Positions 45,401 to 59,261 of a DNA stretch of 64,000 nucleotides are shown piece by piece. The stretch is from the NCBI RefSeq assembly GCF_001540865.1, contig NC_033640.1, positions 9,974,549-10,038,548 on the forward strand. The letters are read 5' to 3'. The stretch comes from Ananas comosus. Lineage: Eukaryota > Streptophyta > Magnoliopsida > Poales > Bromeliaceae. Each line of letters starts with the position of its first letter. Position 1 is the stretch's first letter. A model generated the notes under the pieces. The model ran no database searches. It was not told the origin of the DNA and was given only the letters and a program-made list of their open reading frames with translations. A program made the translations under genes and the position numbers.

Positions 45401-48311
45401 TGCCTTTTGCAAGCATTGCATACAACTGTAAAAGATAAAGACCTTCCCATGCCAGGAAGCACGTTATGGTACTACACTACAATAACCTCCAATTTTCCCT
45501 TCTGAAAAATAAATAGTTCCATATTTGAACAAAATGCTGAAGCCCTTCTTTTTGCAAAACTACCCCTTTGCTACCGTGAAAAATAAAAACTGATACTTGT
45601 CCCCCCAGTGATTAAGCTGTTAACTCTATGCCCTTTCGATCACATTTTTATTGCAGGAACTGCTAGGTAAAGTGGAAATATGATCTAAATATTCATCATA
45701 CCTCTTTAATACTTTTAGGTGTATTTCATTATTTTCTGACGGTTCCTACAAGAAAATGTGGCAGGTGGGAGCCAAAGTGCTAACAGCTTAAAAATTGAGT
45801 TAATTCAATGATGATTTTTCTTTTTTTTTTCAGTGAGGCGAAGTGTAGATTGCTTCTCTATTTTTTTCAGGAGGGTTTTCTGTAATTGACCAATCACCTC
45901 TACTATTCTCTCTTCATGATAGACAGTTTCACATTTGCTGATCTGTTAGTCTTGGAATCAATTTTTTTTTTCTTCCTGAGAAAAACAGGACTATATGGAG
46001 AACACTATTCACATAGTCCTTTCTTCTAATGATTGTGTTTTTAACATACTTTTTCCCCTCTATGATGTACAGGTCAAATAACATACTTCCCTGCAGGCCT
46101 CCAGGCACCACTTTGGACATCAAAAAATCGTCGCACAAGAAATTATCCAAATGGTTGCAATCTAAATCTTCTGCTGGTCTGGTAAGCATGGTTAGATTCT
46201 AGTAAGGTTTTATTTTCATAGGGGTCAAAGCTCCTCAGGTCCCATGCATCCATTTTGGCAAGCCAGGGTGCACCTATTTTCTATTATTTTTAATTGATCT
46301 AGGTGAAAAAAAGGAGAGCTTTTGTGGTTGTTTTCTACAAACACTTGCAATGCTATGCATGCCTACACCCATGGGCAAGTATATACACATTTCATACGGA
46401 GCCTTTCTATTTTTTAAACAAACCATTTTTTAACACAATCCTATGTACATGCATGCATTCGTTTAATATCCCTTTACTAAGGGATTGCTTCCTATAAAAC
46501 TTGAGAGGGCAAGCAAATTGTGAGGGGTTATCTGCTGTTTTTGAATAGTGATAAAGGTAAGTGCAAATTGCAAAATATCCACAGGGTTATATGCATTTTA
46601 ACTAGTGGTTAGTAAATTTTAACCTTTATTTGTGTTGCTAATGCTGATTGTTATGTTACGGACAGATATCAGTGAAAGAAGATAAGTATAAAAAGGAGAT
46701 CATGTTATTAGGTGTTAATCGCGGCCACCCAGATTACATGTCTTTCAAACCAGAAAAACGGGTGCAAGAGACTGTCAATCAGAAGCATGATTCCTCTGTT
46801 GGGGAAGCTAGCCAAGCCAAAGTCAACCTACAATTTGAGGTCGCTGAGATTTACAAACCGAGCACGCACGTCAACCCGGTATTTACTTCTGTTGGAGCTG
46901 ACAGCGGGAAATACTACAGTGCATCCGAGGCATCTGAGATAGTCTTCAGGTCTGCTTCTTCCCCTAGTCTTAACTCGGTTTATATTCCTATTATAAAAGT
47001 TTGACGGGGCCTTTACATATATACCCTGTGTAATCTGGATTTTCACTGTACCCCCTTGATAGAGCGTTTTCTTACCTAATGCACTTATCTTATTTTGGGA
47101 TTTATCTTATTGATTGCAGATAAGTAGGTTTTGTAGTAGAAAATGTTCTTGGAAAAAAAGCCCATTTTTATAAGTACAAGGTTATATCTGTAGAAGAATG
47201 GGTTTTAGAAGTCTACAATCTGAAAATTTAGACTTTTCAGAGATGGTGAAATTAGATAATTTTGTAGGAATATACATATCAGAATATCTCAAAAACTATA
47301 ATGTTTCATTTTTTCTACCGCAATTTGGTCTGAAACTTCTCTATCCTCATTGTCATGCCTATTACGATTTTTGTTGATTAAGTTATGTTGAGAAGGAAAA
47401 TCTAGTCAAGCCAGCAAACAAGGCAATGGTAGTTTTGGATGCAACACTATGTGATGCTCTTTTCAAAGGGACCATCAAAAAGGGCTCAACTTATCCCACC
47501 GAGATCCATAAGAAGGATTTAGGGTCTGCATTTTTAAATCGCATGCAAGTGCACTTCAGAGTAGCCAGGGGAAATGAGGTTGCTGTGCGAAAGGGCACAA
47601 TTAAACCTGTTCAGATAATGACGGAGAGAAGGCAAGGGAACAAGAAAGTGACCAGACTCTCAGGTTTGGAGTCGTTCTTAATGGATGCGGAGTCGCTAGC
47701 TTCTGAACTACAAAAGAAGTTCGCTTGCAGTACATCAGTGGCAGAACTTCCAGGTACTATTGCCTTCTCTTGAAATTTTCGAGCAAGCTTCTGCTTTCGC
47801 TAACTAGAGTTGCCTTTGAGAATGCCTTTGCAGCTTTTTTATTGTGCAAGGGTTGATGCTTTCTATATATTGAACGAAGGTTGCATTCAAAGCATTTCTA
47901 CAAGCTTCGATTTCCGAGACACTTGTTTTTACTCTAAAGAGTTAATTACCTATGTGTAGTTATCGACTTGGGTGGCATCCCTTGGGAAATATTAATATGG
48001 TCCATCTTAGATGTACCCTTTTATTCCAATGAAAAATAACGACGTTTTAATGCACCGTGATACTTGAAATTCTTACTCATGACCGCATCATGCATTTAGG
48101 TTTTTCCCCCCTTCTTTGTATGTACCAATGTGGAACAATACTCTAGTTTCGTTTCGTAAACTTGTTATGGTTTTGCTCATCCTCAGGCAAAAAGGGGCAA
48201 CACGAGGTGCTGGTTCAAGGCGGAGTCATCGATGACCTGGCTAAGCATCTCGTCGACCACTACGGCGTCCCGAAGAAATACATAGAGGTGCTCGACAAAA
48301 CCAAGAAATAA
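42448..48311 (+). CDS. EIF2D: Eukaryotic translation initiation factor 2D (ligatin)
   Basis: A cytosolic factor that can deliver tRNA to the ribosomal P site without GTP and helps recycle 40S subunits. Nine exons: 42448-42582, 43388-43499, 44194-44384, 44871-44965, 45061-45468, 46073-46181, 46666-46949, 47383-47753, 48187-48311; total 1830 nt, 609 aa. The N-terminal domain opens MFKKPIEAKALQRLSGADKK. The PUA domain covers roughly 95-175 (VSRFVIGGADLMFPGI, GLRGKALRIMHYYHD). An acidic linker rich in Asp/Glu fills exon 5. The middle has a SWIB/MDM2-like part, and the SUI1 (eIF1-like) domain closes the protein (KGTIKPVQIMTERRQGNKKV, VLVQGGVIDDLAKHLVDHYG). Intron 4 (44966-45060) needs a GC donor to keep the conserved Trp before DSVEGRF. 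Other introns are GT-AG. The frame is intact. Confidence 0.95.
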
Positions 48312-49129
48312 AGTAAAAGACCACCCTTCAAATCTTGCATAAAATTATACAACATCCTTTTCCCAAAGCAGCCATCTTGAGTGTTTCATTCAAGCTTGTA
48401 TTGGAGATGCTGAGCTGTTGCTATTTTAACTTTCAGTTTCTATGATGTTGTGAGGTTATGCTGCGATCGAACTATCATGTTTTTGTTACTCCTTGTGCTT
48501 CGTATTGGTGCAAATATAATGCAGATGTGAAACTGTATGCTTCAAGAGGAATTTGTGACATCGCAACTTCGTTTCGGAACTCTTTTCTAAAACATTTTTG
48601 TAGGGTGCAGTTTCATCCTTGACGGTAAAAGAATTTTGGTTTTATTAGTAAAACGAGTGGCTTTATTCCTTCGTAAAATGATTCTCTTATTTTATGATTC
48701 AAAAAATGTTCACAGTTAAACATTTTAGTCCTCGAACATTTCAGAATAGTGTAGTTTCAACCTCGACTGTAAAAAAAATTTTGCTTTATTCTGTATGATG
48801 ATTATTTTATTCCTTTCCTAAATCGATTTTATTGTTTTGTGTATTTCAATAGGTGTTAAAAAGTTTATTTTCCAATAGAAGCTGTGTGTTATCAGATTAT
48901 ATGTAACGGTGAGAAATAAAATTGTAAACTATGACTACTGGTCATTAGATAATTAACAAGAGCTTTAAACCGTTAAAACTATAATCACACAAATACACTG
49001 AAAACCTTATTAAGGTAAACACACAAACACCAAATATGTACAATGTGAAATCGCTCAATCAAACCTAGTTTCTCACAAGCAACACACAATAGTAAAGCAC
49101 AATTCGAGACTCCATGATACATAACTTGG
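48312..49129. other. Convergent 3' regions of eIF2D and annexin
   Basis: Holds the 3' UTRs of two convergent genes. A short imperfect direct repeat (GTGCAGTTTCATCCTTGAC near 48606 and GTGTAGTTTCAACCTCGAC near 48752) suggests an old transposon fragment. Nothing else is seen. Confidence 0.45.
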
Positions 49130-51693
49130 CTATTGCCCAACAAGAGCAAGGAGAAAATTTCGGTAATGGCCCGACGTCTCCGAATGGATCGCTGCGCTCA
49201 GCGGCTTCTTGTATTTCTTCTGGTACTCGATCTTGATATATTGCATGTCGATCTCGGTCCGCGTAACCACGACCCTTATCAGTGTGGTGTCGTTTGTGCC
49301 TAGCCCTTTCATTGCCTTGCGCAGCACCTGAAATTTTTGGTGGAAACGAAACTCGGATCAGTTTTCGAAACTATGTGAGATACTGGACCAATTGGGATCA
49401 GTTTTTCATTATAGAGTTTTTTCACTCAAGTTCTCAACCTCTCACTTCTTCTGTCGGATCCCTTAAACTTCGCATTTTGTCACAATCGTATTCGTTCGGT
49501 TAAAAAACTCCGAAATGAGCAGAAATAGCGAAGCAGAACTCAGACAATTCATCTCGCGATTATGCACATATTTTAAAGAATCAAAGACGGTAAACTTGTA
49601 ACAGGTAAGGTACCCAATCGGCAGAATTGAAAGTTTCCCTGAAAAATGGTTGGGAACCCCTGGTGCAAGTTACCCTAAAAGAATACCTTCGCGAAGAACT
49701 TGGCTGGATTCTCGGCACATCGAAGGATAGTAAGAAGAGCAAATTCAAAATGCCCAGATGTTTCCTTCTTCACGGCCTGGAAACAAAAAAGTAAAAAGAA
49801 AACTGAGCTAGTCAAATGAACTAGTTGCAAATTCTCTCTTAAGTAAAAGGCATCATGAAGACAAATCAAATTAATGTAGAATCTAATGGATACCTTTTGA
49901 AGGGTTCTACCATGGGCATGATGGTAATTAGAAGCAATAGCCGCCATTTGAGCCCAGCTTCTTTGAGTGAAAATGTTAATGAAAGTCTTCTCGTCCGTCC
50001 CTAATCGTTTCTCCCCAGCTTTATAAAGGTCCTTTGCATCCTTCGCGGCCATCGCATGATCGACCTCGGGGCCCTCGTAACGTGGCGTTCCAACATAGGC
50101 TAGCAGGAGCTATAACATACAAGAACATTCACCCACTAAGTTAGTTATTCAGCACAGTCGGAAACAATTTGGATTCCTCTTAAACCATTTTAATTATAGA
50201 ATTAAAAAAAAAAGAAGGAATTCGAACTACTTTCATTTTAAATTAGCAAATCATATAACAGGATGTCGCAACCACTGCTTCTTTGGACGATCTAGTGTGA
50301 AGCTTTACTTTTGGATGCACCGCAGATTTCGCAAGCCTTGGAAAATTGCAAATTCTATTTTTAAATCAGATGATTAAATGGTCCCTATGGTTTTCAACAC
50401 ATTCAATTGGCACAATTGACGTATTTATTACTGAATGACAGGTAGATTTTACGAAATATTATTCGGGAAGTGAAAGAGTTTAGTTCCAACCAAAAAAGCC
50501 GTCTTTTAAGTTTATGAAATCTTTGTTTACAGTTCTTCTAAATTAAGATGGGAATTATCAATGCAACCCAGATGAAAGAGTGCTAATGACAGTTCTACCT
50601 ACTCAAAGAGGTTTAATTTTTGGCGTGCAAGAAATAAACATCTTCTAAAATCGATTAGAGAATATAAAATTATAATTTAGTAATTTAGTGTGGAGAGATG
50701 ACCTTTTGGTGATCACCGGAGGTGTAACGGTGGATCTCATGCTCAAGATAAGCACCAAATCTTGCATAATACGCCTGTTTAATTATCTGTAACTGAGATG
50801 GTGTCCGAGAACATATAACTTCAGTGGCTGCATACAAATCTATACCATCACCACCAAGCGCCTGTCTCAATACGGTGGCATCACGTCCCGCAGGATCAAG
50901 GATCCACAGCAGCATCGCTTTCTGGTATCAAAGAAACAAACCAGATAAGAGGACCCAGATAAGAGAATTACATATGCAACCCTTCAGAATCATCTATATC
51001 CCCTTTTAAATTCTGAATTATCATATATACCCTTCAAAAGCTTGATTATTTTGGTGATATTACGTTAGGTTTACAATCATGTCCCTATTTTAAAAGTTTT
51101 TTTCCAATAAAAAACTAATCAGCCCCCATGAATTGGAAAAAGACTCCAATTTAAGATAAGGTTACAGCGACGTTTACATAGCAAGCCGCAAACAAATAAT
51201 AACACACGTGAAAGAGAAATGAGCTAGCAACAACTAAGCGAGCTATTAACGGTAATGCTAATCTACCCTGGTTGTAATAGATGAGATATAGTTTGTTTGG
51301 ATCAACAGAGTAGAGCAATTTTTTTGTACCATAAGGTGCCCACTGAGCTCGGAGGATATACGATGGCTGAGGTCCTCCGAATACATGGTTCTGTACTCCT
51401 GTTGAATGAGAGCGCGCTGAGCGGCATCGCGGTGAGCAAGTATATTTATAATTGCCGAAGTGTCGCAACCAAACCCTGCGATCATTATCAACAGGTCAAA
51501 AGCAGTTTTCTGACTTATATAGAACGGTATCATCTACTCGAGAGTACTAAGCTACGGAAATGCTTGAGCTGCGGTAAAAGATGAAAGGCCTTAAATAGAA
51601 TCAGTGTCTATAAACACTAAGAGGGTTAACAATCACATAAAGTGTAAGTTTTTAGAGATAAAACCGAAGATGCAAAATGCAAATTGCACACCA

Positions 51694-51739
<46 letters not shown>

Positions 51740-52665
51740 AATATCACCTATATAGCATAAAGTACAACTCTATACACAGTTTTGTGTAGACGATTGAACT
51801 TGCGAACTCAAAAGATAAATTTTACCTTTGAAAACGAGTTGCTGCAAAATCTTATAAGCATTGTCCAAACAAGTAAACTAAATTCTACAAATCAAAGGGG
51901 GAGAGAATGAGAAAAACCCTCTCTATCATTCGGAGCCAAATTGTTTTCCACCCTTAGCTCGAAGAAAAAGGTGACTTGGTCATGCATATGTTTATCGAAC
52001 CAATCTTGTCAATTTAACCTCGTTAAAATCAAATCTCTCCATCAATTCACTCCATAATCAATTTGTGGTTACTTATAATGGATCCTTAGACCAAAATTTC
52101 TGTTACAAAATAGCCCAAAAATCGCATCTTTTTCCAAGCAATACAACGAAATGGAATTCAATTCAACTCCAATTTGTTCGAAAGAGGAACTTTTTTCATC
52201 CGCAATTGAATTGAATAGGATTCTTCTAAACTAAAACTAATTGAATTCTATTCGTATTTGATTGTAAACAATTATCAAACGCGATCCTTTTCCATGCATT
52301 TTAAACAAACTAAAATAGAAAAGAAAAGAGAATTAGAGAAATTTAAACTCCTGAAGCCAAATACGCACTAAATTCGTTACCCTAACATCAATTACGGCGC
52401 CAATCAACTTTTATTCACAATAATCCTTCAAATCAACACATAAATTACAAAAAAGAGTCAACTTTTTCTAAAATCTAATAAGAAACAGATCCTTCCTAGC
52501 CCTAATCGAAGCAAAAACCCATACATCTACCTCAATTCCATAAAAAAAAAAAGCAATAATAATAATGTGCAATGGATCACAGGGGTTACCTTTGAAGGCT
52601 TTGTGGAGATCAATGGCGTCTTGGCGAGGAGAGGTGAGAACGGGGGGAACGCTCAGCGTCGCCAT
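49130..52665 (-). CDS. ANN5: Annexin D5-like
   Basis: A calcium-dependent phospholipid-binding protein that acts at membranes and in vesicle traffic. Six exons, 5' to 3': 52590-52665, 51330-51475, 50703-50921, 49894-50109, 49687-49776, 49130-49327; 945 nt, 314 aa, the normal length for four annexin repeats. Start [17 protein letters not shown]. Repeat 1 has [20 protein letters not shown]; repeat 2 [15 protein letters not shown] and [14 protein letters not shown]; repeat 3 [16 protein letters not shown]; repeat 4 [20 protein letters not shown], where the GxGT turn and the distal acidic residue form the best-kept calcium site. The order and wording fit the annexin D5 branch. Introns are GT-AG; intron 1 is over 1.1 kb and holds a GA microsatellite at 51697-51736. 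Confidence 0.95.
51697..51736. repeat. (GA)n microsatellite in annexin intron 1
   Basis: About 20 uninterrupted GA units. Confidence 0.9.
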
Positions 52666-53392
52666 TATCGTCTCCGCGGAGCTCCGTATCGGCTTTTGTC
52701 CTTTTCCCTTTGTTTTTTTCCCCCAATTTTAAGGTGAAAATGTATGGAGAGTTGGTGAACCCCTCAACAATATCTGATGTTGAAAAAGGTCCCTAAGCTT
52801 TTTTTTTTCTTTTTTTGATCGAGAGTTCGAGACCTCTCAATTTTTAAATTTTTTGGAATTAGTTAAAAAACATAGAAATATTTTAAAATTTTATTAGTGA
52901 GTTCACAAAATTTAACAAATTTCATTTTTTCTAGTAAATAAAAAGAGAGCAATTAATAGTTGATAACTAATAAATTTTATTAAATTTGATAAAATTAAAT
53001 AGAACTAACTATAAAATATAACTTATAATCAAAAACATAAAAAATTGAAAGGTCTTTGTTTAAAAAATCGTATAGGTGAGGGGACTCCATACATTTTTAT
53101 AATTTTATTACCCCTTTTTATTTATTTATTTATTTATTATATTACGTAGTATTCGTAATAATCCATAAACGATCCACGTAATTCAATAGCGTGGAACGAA
53201 CGCGACGCGTTAAAATAAAAATAATAATAATAATAATAGAAAGGGCCCATTTGCATAAAATATTTACTAATTTTATATTTTCTTGTAATAATAAATTATT
53301 TTTTTAGATAAAACGAAAGATAAATAAAGGCATTTTGATTGATTTACTAAAATTTCGGATCGAATTTATAAAATTTAAAAAATTATATTTTT

Positions 53393-55090
53393 GTAAAATC
53401 ATAAAATCGGCAGTTTTTTTATTCAAAAAGATCAAAAAAATAAAATTAAAAAAAAAAAGCTATTTCTTAGATCTTGTTCATTACATCAATATGGTTCACT
53501 TCTTAGTTCTAAGAACCATTCCATAGAGAGCTAGAGACATGTTTTTTTTTTTTTTAATCCTCCAATAAATCTGAATAAATTATATTTTAATAAAATTAGT
53601 ATAATCTGTGTGACACGTTATGACTAGTGAGATCAGATGTAATATTTATTTTATCGTACATTTCTTATTATACGTAACCATCCACAATCTAAACGAAACT
53701 TTAGTTCTTTGAGATTGAGGCGTTCACCTAACACACATAATGTGAATAATTTGACCTGGATGTGAAGATGAATCGACAATAGGAGCCTTCACGAAATCTA
53801 TAACCCAAAATATTTTAGCAGGTGTTTATGAAGGGAAAAGAAGAACTCTTTTTTGTAACAATTACTTAATATACGAATAAGAATTATGAGCTTTAAGAGT
53901 AATAACTAAATTTAAATATTTTGAGCTAATGATTTAAGCGCAATATGTTATTAGTATTAATGGGCCAGAATGTTATATTTGGTATCATAGTATCATTGCA
54001 TTTATTATTAGAACAATGCTCCTATATACCAAAAAAATCTTAATCATTAAAATTTTTTAAATGGACGGTCAAGATACATCCTTTAAAAGAGGATGACTAG
54101 TATTTGATACCATCGGTACCGGTCGACTCTTCGAGAGGGCAAATTTTGTTTTTTTTGCACGGAGGATATTTTGGTAAATTTCCATCTCTTAATATACCAT
54201 CTTCGTAAAATATCTCATTCACTCCTATGGAAACTTTTCACCCACCACCATCATCTTCTCCTCTTCTCCGAAGCTATTTTTTCTTTTTTTTCTTTTTTTT
54301 GTTGAGAGAGAAATTCATGTCTATTACTTAAGTTTTCACCCAACACCATCATCTTCTCCTCTTCTCCGAAGCTATTTTTTCTTTTTTTTCTTTTTTTTGT
54401 TGAGAGAGAAATTCATGTCTATTACTTAAGTTTTCACCCAACACCATCATCTTCTCCTCTTCTCCGAAGCTATTTTTTCTTTTTTTTCTTTTTTTTGTTN
54501 GTAAAATCATAAAATCAGCAGTTTTTTTTATTCAAAAAATCAAAAAAAATAAAATTAAAAAAAACAAAAAACAAAAGCTATTGCTTAGATCTTGTTCATT
54601 ACATCAATATGGTTCACTTCCTAGTTCTAAGAACCATTGCATAGAGACATGTTTTTTTTTTTTTAATCCTCCAATAAATCTGAATAAATTATATTTTAAT
54701 AAAATTAGTATAATCTGTGCGACACGTTATGACTAGTGAGATCAGATGTAATATTTATTTTATCGTACATTTCTTATTATACGTAACCATCCACAATCTA
54801 AACGAAACTTTAGTTCTTTGAGATTGAGGCGTTCACCTAACACACATAATGTGAATAATTTGACCTGGATGTGAAGATGAATCGACAATAGGAGCCTTCA
54901 CGAAATCTATAACCCAAAATATTTTAGCAGGTGTTTATGAAGGGAAAAGAAGAACTCTTTTTTGTAACAATTACTTAATATACGAATCAGGATTACGAGC
55001 TTTAAGAATAATAACTAAATTTAAATATTTTGAGCTAATGATTTAAGTGTAATATGTACGTTATTAGTATTAATGGGATAGGATGTTATA
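53393..55090. repeat. About 600-bp segment duplicated 1.1 kb apart; second copy begins at a single N (54500)
   Basis: Sequence starting GTAAAATCATAAAATCGGCA at 53393 recurs at 54501 (offset 1108) and stays alike to about 54000 and 55100 (shared CGACAATAGGAGCCTTCACG). The copies differ by scattered changes. The second copy starts exactly after the N, so this is either a real tandem duplication with a collapsed repeat between, or two haplotypes laid end to end. Confidence 0.75.
54235..54499. repeat. 98-bp tandem repeat, about 2.7 copies, cut by the N
   Basis: TTTTCACCCAMCACCATCAT recurs at 54235, 54333 and 54431, a period of 98 bp. Each unit contains a CTTCTCCTCTTCTCCGAAGC block, a T-rich run and GTTGAGAGAGAAATTCATG. 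The third unit stops at the N at 54500, so the true copy number is unknown. Confidence 0.85.
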
Positions 55091-55630
55091 TTTGGTATCA
55101 TTGTATTTATTATTAAACCTGCTTTACCGGCCGAAAGTCTATAATGTCTCTCATATATCGTTTAGTGATTCTGAGTTAGAAAATATTTTTTTACAGTGCC
55201 TATATAAGAAAAAAAAAAAAGAAAATCAAACCTCGCAAGATCATCTCCTCATTGAAAAGGACGGAGGGCTATAGCAATAATAATTAGGCTTACATATTTT
55301 GATTCAGCGGTTTAGACCCAATAAATTATTAGCACTATTGGAGTCATGAATAGTTACAAAAAAATATATTCAACATGAATTTTTTTTTTAATTTTCCTTG
55401 AATAGACTCTTTATCATTTTATATGACTCAATAGAACTGGCCTATTTGATATGAATTATATGTTTGCACTGAAGATTTAAGAAGTTTTTGTAAGAATTAA
55501 ACAAGCAAAACAATCACAAACAAGCCCTTAGTATTATTTCTCTTCTCATACATCAGCATCCATTATTACTTATTAGTGGGCAATATGTAAGCAGATCATG
55601 GATTAAAGAAAAGGTTGAATGAAGTTCTAA

Positions 55631-56576
55631 TCTATTACTATATATAAAAGTAGAACCCTTAATGAACCCTATGTGAGAAGCTGACACGTGGTTTTCTATA
55701 TGCTTGCCACGTGTCAAACTCAAATATGGACTCAAATATGGATATTTAGTTACGAATTATTTAAAATTATTGGTTAATATTTATCTTTATTTGGAAATAA
55801 ATTATTATTTAGTTAATTATTTGAAATGATTGGTTGAAAATTTCTGGACATAAAAATATTAGTAAAAAATGATACAGATATTTTTGGAAAGAAGAAAAAA
55901 TTTAAAACTCACATCACTCCTGTAATTTTCTTCGCTCTTAAATATTGATGCTTTAAAATAGAACATATTATTTCCCTACTGTCACTTCTGTAATTTTTAT
56001 TTAGTAATTTTTTTTCCCTACTGTCACTCCTATAACTTTCCATCTTCATGCAACAAAGTTTTTTTTCTTTATATTTTCTTGAAAACCAACATCTTCATGC
56101 AACAAAGTTTTTTTTCTTTATATTTTCTTGAAAACCAACATCTATATATTTTTGAATCTTAAAAGTGACAGTAGGAACATAATATATGTGTGCTTATTCT
56201 AATTTGTGTCAAATATGAAAGTTTAGTTGATCTCATTATATGCTTAAATATTAATGTCATTTGTAATTTTTCATATCAATTTTAGTTATCATTTTATTTC
56301 GCACATCAATATGTAAATGTAAATTGTTTTGTACACCAATTCATAGATAATAGAGCAGTATTGAATTTTGTATTTCAGTTGAATATTTACTTTGTCCAAT
56401 TTTTTTTTCTCTAGCTTGTATACTTTAATATATACTATAATTAAGATTGATAGTATATTTTTTTATTTGTTAAAAAATATAAAATTAATTAGAAAATTTT
56501 TTTGTTATCATTACATAATAATTTTTATTATTCTATATTATTATATTAGTCGTGCATCGCACAGGTGAAAATCTAG
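55631..56576 (+). mobile_element. Non-autonomous Helitron
   Basis: Starts TCTATTACTATATATAAAAG, the usual TC terminus of plant Helitrons, directly after A at 55630. It ends with a small hairpin (GTGC-ATC-GCAC) 12 bp before CTAG at 56573-56576, followed by T, so it sits between A and T as expected for rolling-circle insertion. No terminal inverted repeats or target duplication. 946 bp without Rep/helicase coding. It contains a 49-bp tandem repeat (56042-56139). Confidence 0.8.
56042..56139. repeat. 49-bp tandem repeat (two copies) inside the Helitron
   Basis: ATCTTCATGCAACAAAG and the following T-rich and AAAACCAAC segments occur twice in a row without visible differences. Confidence 0.85.
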
Positions 56577-59049
56577 TTTATTTAAAAAGACTTTAATATC
56601 ATATCATAAAGTGCACTCTTAAATAGGTCAATTAATTAATGATGAACAAAACAACAAAATGGATATCTAAAATTTTACTTGTTTTGATCTTGCATTTAAA
56701 TATTAAAACCATTAATCAAGCCATTAATTTGCACTTATTCCTTAGCATTTTATGAAGAAGGTATCCAACTGTTTCTATTATTACATAAAATACAAATCCT
56801 TCCTTTCATAAGATACATAGAGGATAGATTAGTACATTTATTTAATGACATTGTTTGAATTATGTATTCGTCATCTAATAGTAAGCAACTCGGAACCTTC
56901 AGCTCTGATATCATGCGAAATAATTATTACATAATAGTATTTTTGATAATTTATATCAAATAAATGTGATTAGAAAGCTAAAAGATATATATCTTAAGAG
57001 AGAATAAGATAAATTACATGTCACATATATAAAATCCTATCATCTTTTTTTGGGGGGAGTGGTATGAACAAGAAATTAGTGAAGCTAAAGAATTCTAATT
57101 ATGATCAACATATTTTCCTTCTAGCAAAGAAAGAATGAAGAACATTTAAACCAATAGAACAAACTTTACAATGTATATGATAGCTAATTTTATCTTATAA
57201 AAAATCTTATCCCAATCAAAATTTGTATCTTACATATCATCATCATCACTACCTACTGTCACTAATTAAGCAAATTGTGATTGACTCTTTCTCTAGCGCA
57301 TGTGTATGCTTGCAAATTTGCAACATAGTGAACAACTTTATAATATTAAATAATATCATAATCCAATTACACTTGCAATAATTTAGTATGGAAATATCTC
57401 TACAAATATATTAATTTGTATGTTGTGGGCTCATATTGGTATATGTAAAAAGTATTCTTTTGCCTTACAACATATATTTGGTTGGGATTTCGCCACGAAA
57501 GCGGATTAATTATTTACCAATAAATAGATATATATATAAATGGCTAACATCACCAGTGATTGATGCACCTAGCTACTCTTTTCACCCTTTCAAAGGAACA
57601 AAAGCAACATGTAGTGCATCATCATCCTCTACTTGTTGAAGGGTCCACCTAATCCTTGGGGCAAAGTTGAATCTAGTTGGGTGCTTTTCAAGTGGGTCTC
57701 ATTAGAATTAACATTAATATCTCCTGTTGCTAAATTGGACCACAATTAATGACTCTATCTTTTTTGCAGCGTATGTTAGATTATTTGCGTTAACTACAGT
57801 TTCAAAAGCTCGAGCTATTAGAAAAGAGTCAGCCAATTCACTTCTATGGATCTCGATTGTGACTCGATCCATCATGGTCTCTGCAATGTAGGCAGGATGC
57901 TGGCTTACTTGACAACAGTGTAGGCTTTTTCAATCTTGCGATTTATAGTACTCTGTCTTTTAAATTTTTAGGTTTTTCAAGTCCTTGCCTTCTACATACA
58001 AATTTACTTCAATTACATATTGAGAACTATTATACAGCCACAAAAGGGATTGAAAAGGATGAAATAGTGATCTTATAAAAGGAAAAAAAAAAAACCAGAA
58101 CAATTAATGTTTAATTTAATTATTAGTTACTAACATTGATACATCTTACATACAAATGGGCTTATTGTAGGATTAATTTAATGAATTATTTGAGATTGTT
58201 ATAAACATCATTAATTTCCTTTCATGTTACTCATCTTTTGCATGATTTTTTTTTTTTTCCTCCATGGCATCTCCTTGAGAAAATTCACAAATTTTTTTTT
58301 TTAAAAAAAAAAGTGTTGGACCTTCTCTTTGGTCCATAGGCTCACTACCGAAGCTTGTTCAAACGTAGGCCCGAATACCCGATCCATTTGTGTCTCTTTT
58401 GCTAAGAATAGCTTGTATACATTATCTCTAGTTGTGCTGAATTATTTTGTAGTGTAAAAGTAATCTTAATATCAATTTTTCCTTTTCTCCAAATTAAATT
58501 CCAAAGACAAAAAATGACCCCCAAAAAAAGCATTTAATACTAAGAGAAAATAGAGAGATTTAGCATGCTAGATGTTCTCTTTAGTTATCCTTGCTTTTCA
58601 ATAGTAATATCACCATTAATTGCACACTTCTAATGAAAGCAAACGAGAAAAAAAAAAAAAGAACAATAATGTCTAAATAATATCACTATCGTGTCGTTAC
58701 CACCTTTAACACAATAATCACCATTATCGTCTCCGTCGCTACTATTACTATCAACATTATTAATGTCTCGGCATTACCAATTAATACTCCCTTAATTTGT
58801 TTTGTTTTTTCCCTATATATCTACAAGGATCTCCTTTTGTTGAATGCTTAAATCCTTGGTCCTCATTGCACCAAACCGTGCTCCACATGATTAATCGAAC
58901 ATATGCCTAAAAAATATGTCTTAGAAAAAAATATTTGCCCAAAAAGTCATATAATTAGATGTGCTTCTCTGTTAGCTGAGGTGCAGCATCTGTACTTTCA
59001 ACCTTAACGAATTACTACGTGCTTAAGAAATTCGAAGAAGGAAAGTTAA
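56577..59049. other. AT-rich stretch without a supported gene
   Basis: Short open frames such as 57436-57639 look random. A possible regulatory or relic patch lies at 57540-57700. Exons of the neighbouring GDPDL or BEL1-like genes were looked for by eye and not found. It ends at the 100-N gap. Confidence 0.45.
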
Positions 59050-59149
59050 NNNNNNNNNNNNNNNNNNNNNNNNNNNNNNNNNNNNNNNNNNNNNNNNNNN
59101 NNNNNNNNNNNNNNNNNNNNNNNNNNNNNNNNNNNNNNNNNNNNNNNNN
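59050..59149. other. Assembly gap, 100 N
   Basis: Exactly 100 Ns, the usual placeholder for a gap of unknown size. The 3' exons of the GDPDL gene must lie in it or elsewhere. Confidence 0.95.
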
Positions 59150-59261
59150 CATTTTAAAGAAAATGTCCTACTGTTAGTTGGATATTATGATTCTTCATTT
59201 ACATAAGGTAGTTTGCGAGCAGAGGGCAAACAGATCTGACATTTCTAGATATAATTCTCAC

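Noticed and set aside
54235..54499. CRISPR-like array
   Set aside because: The 98-bp units are contiguous without unique spacers, and this is a plant nuclear sequence.
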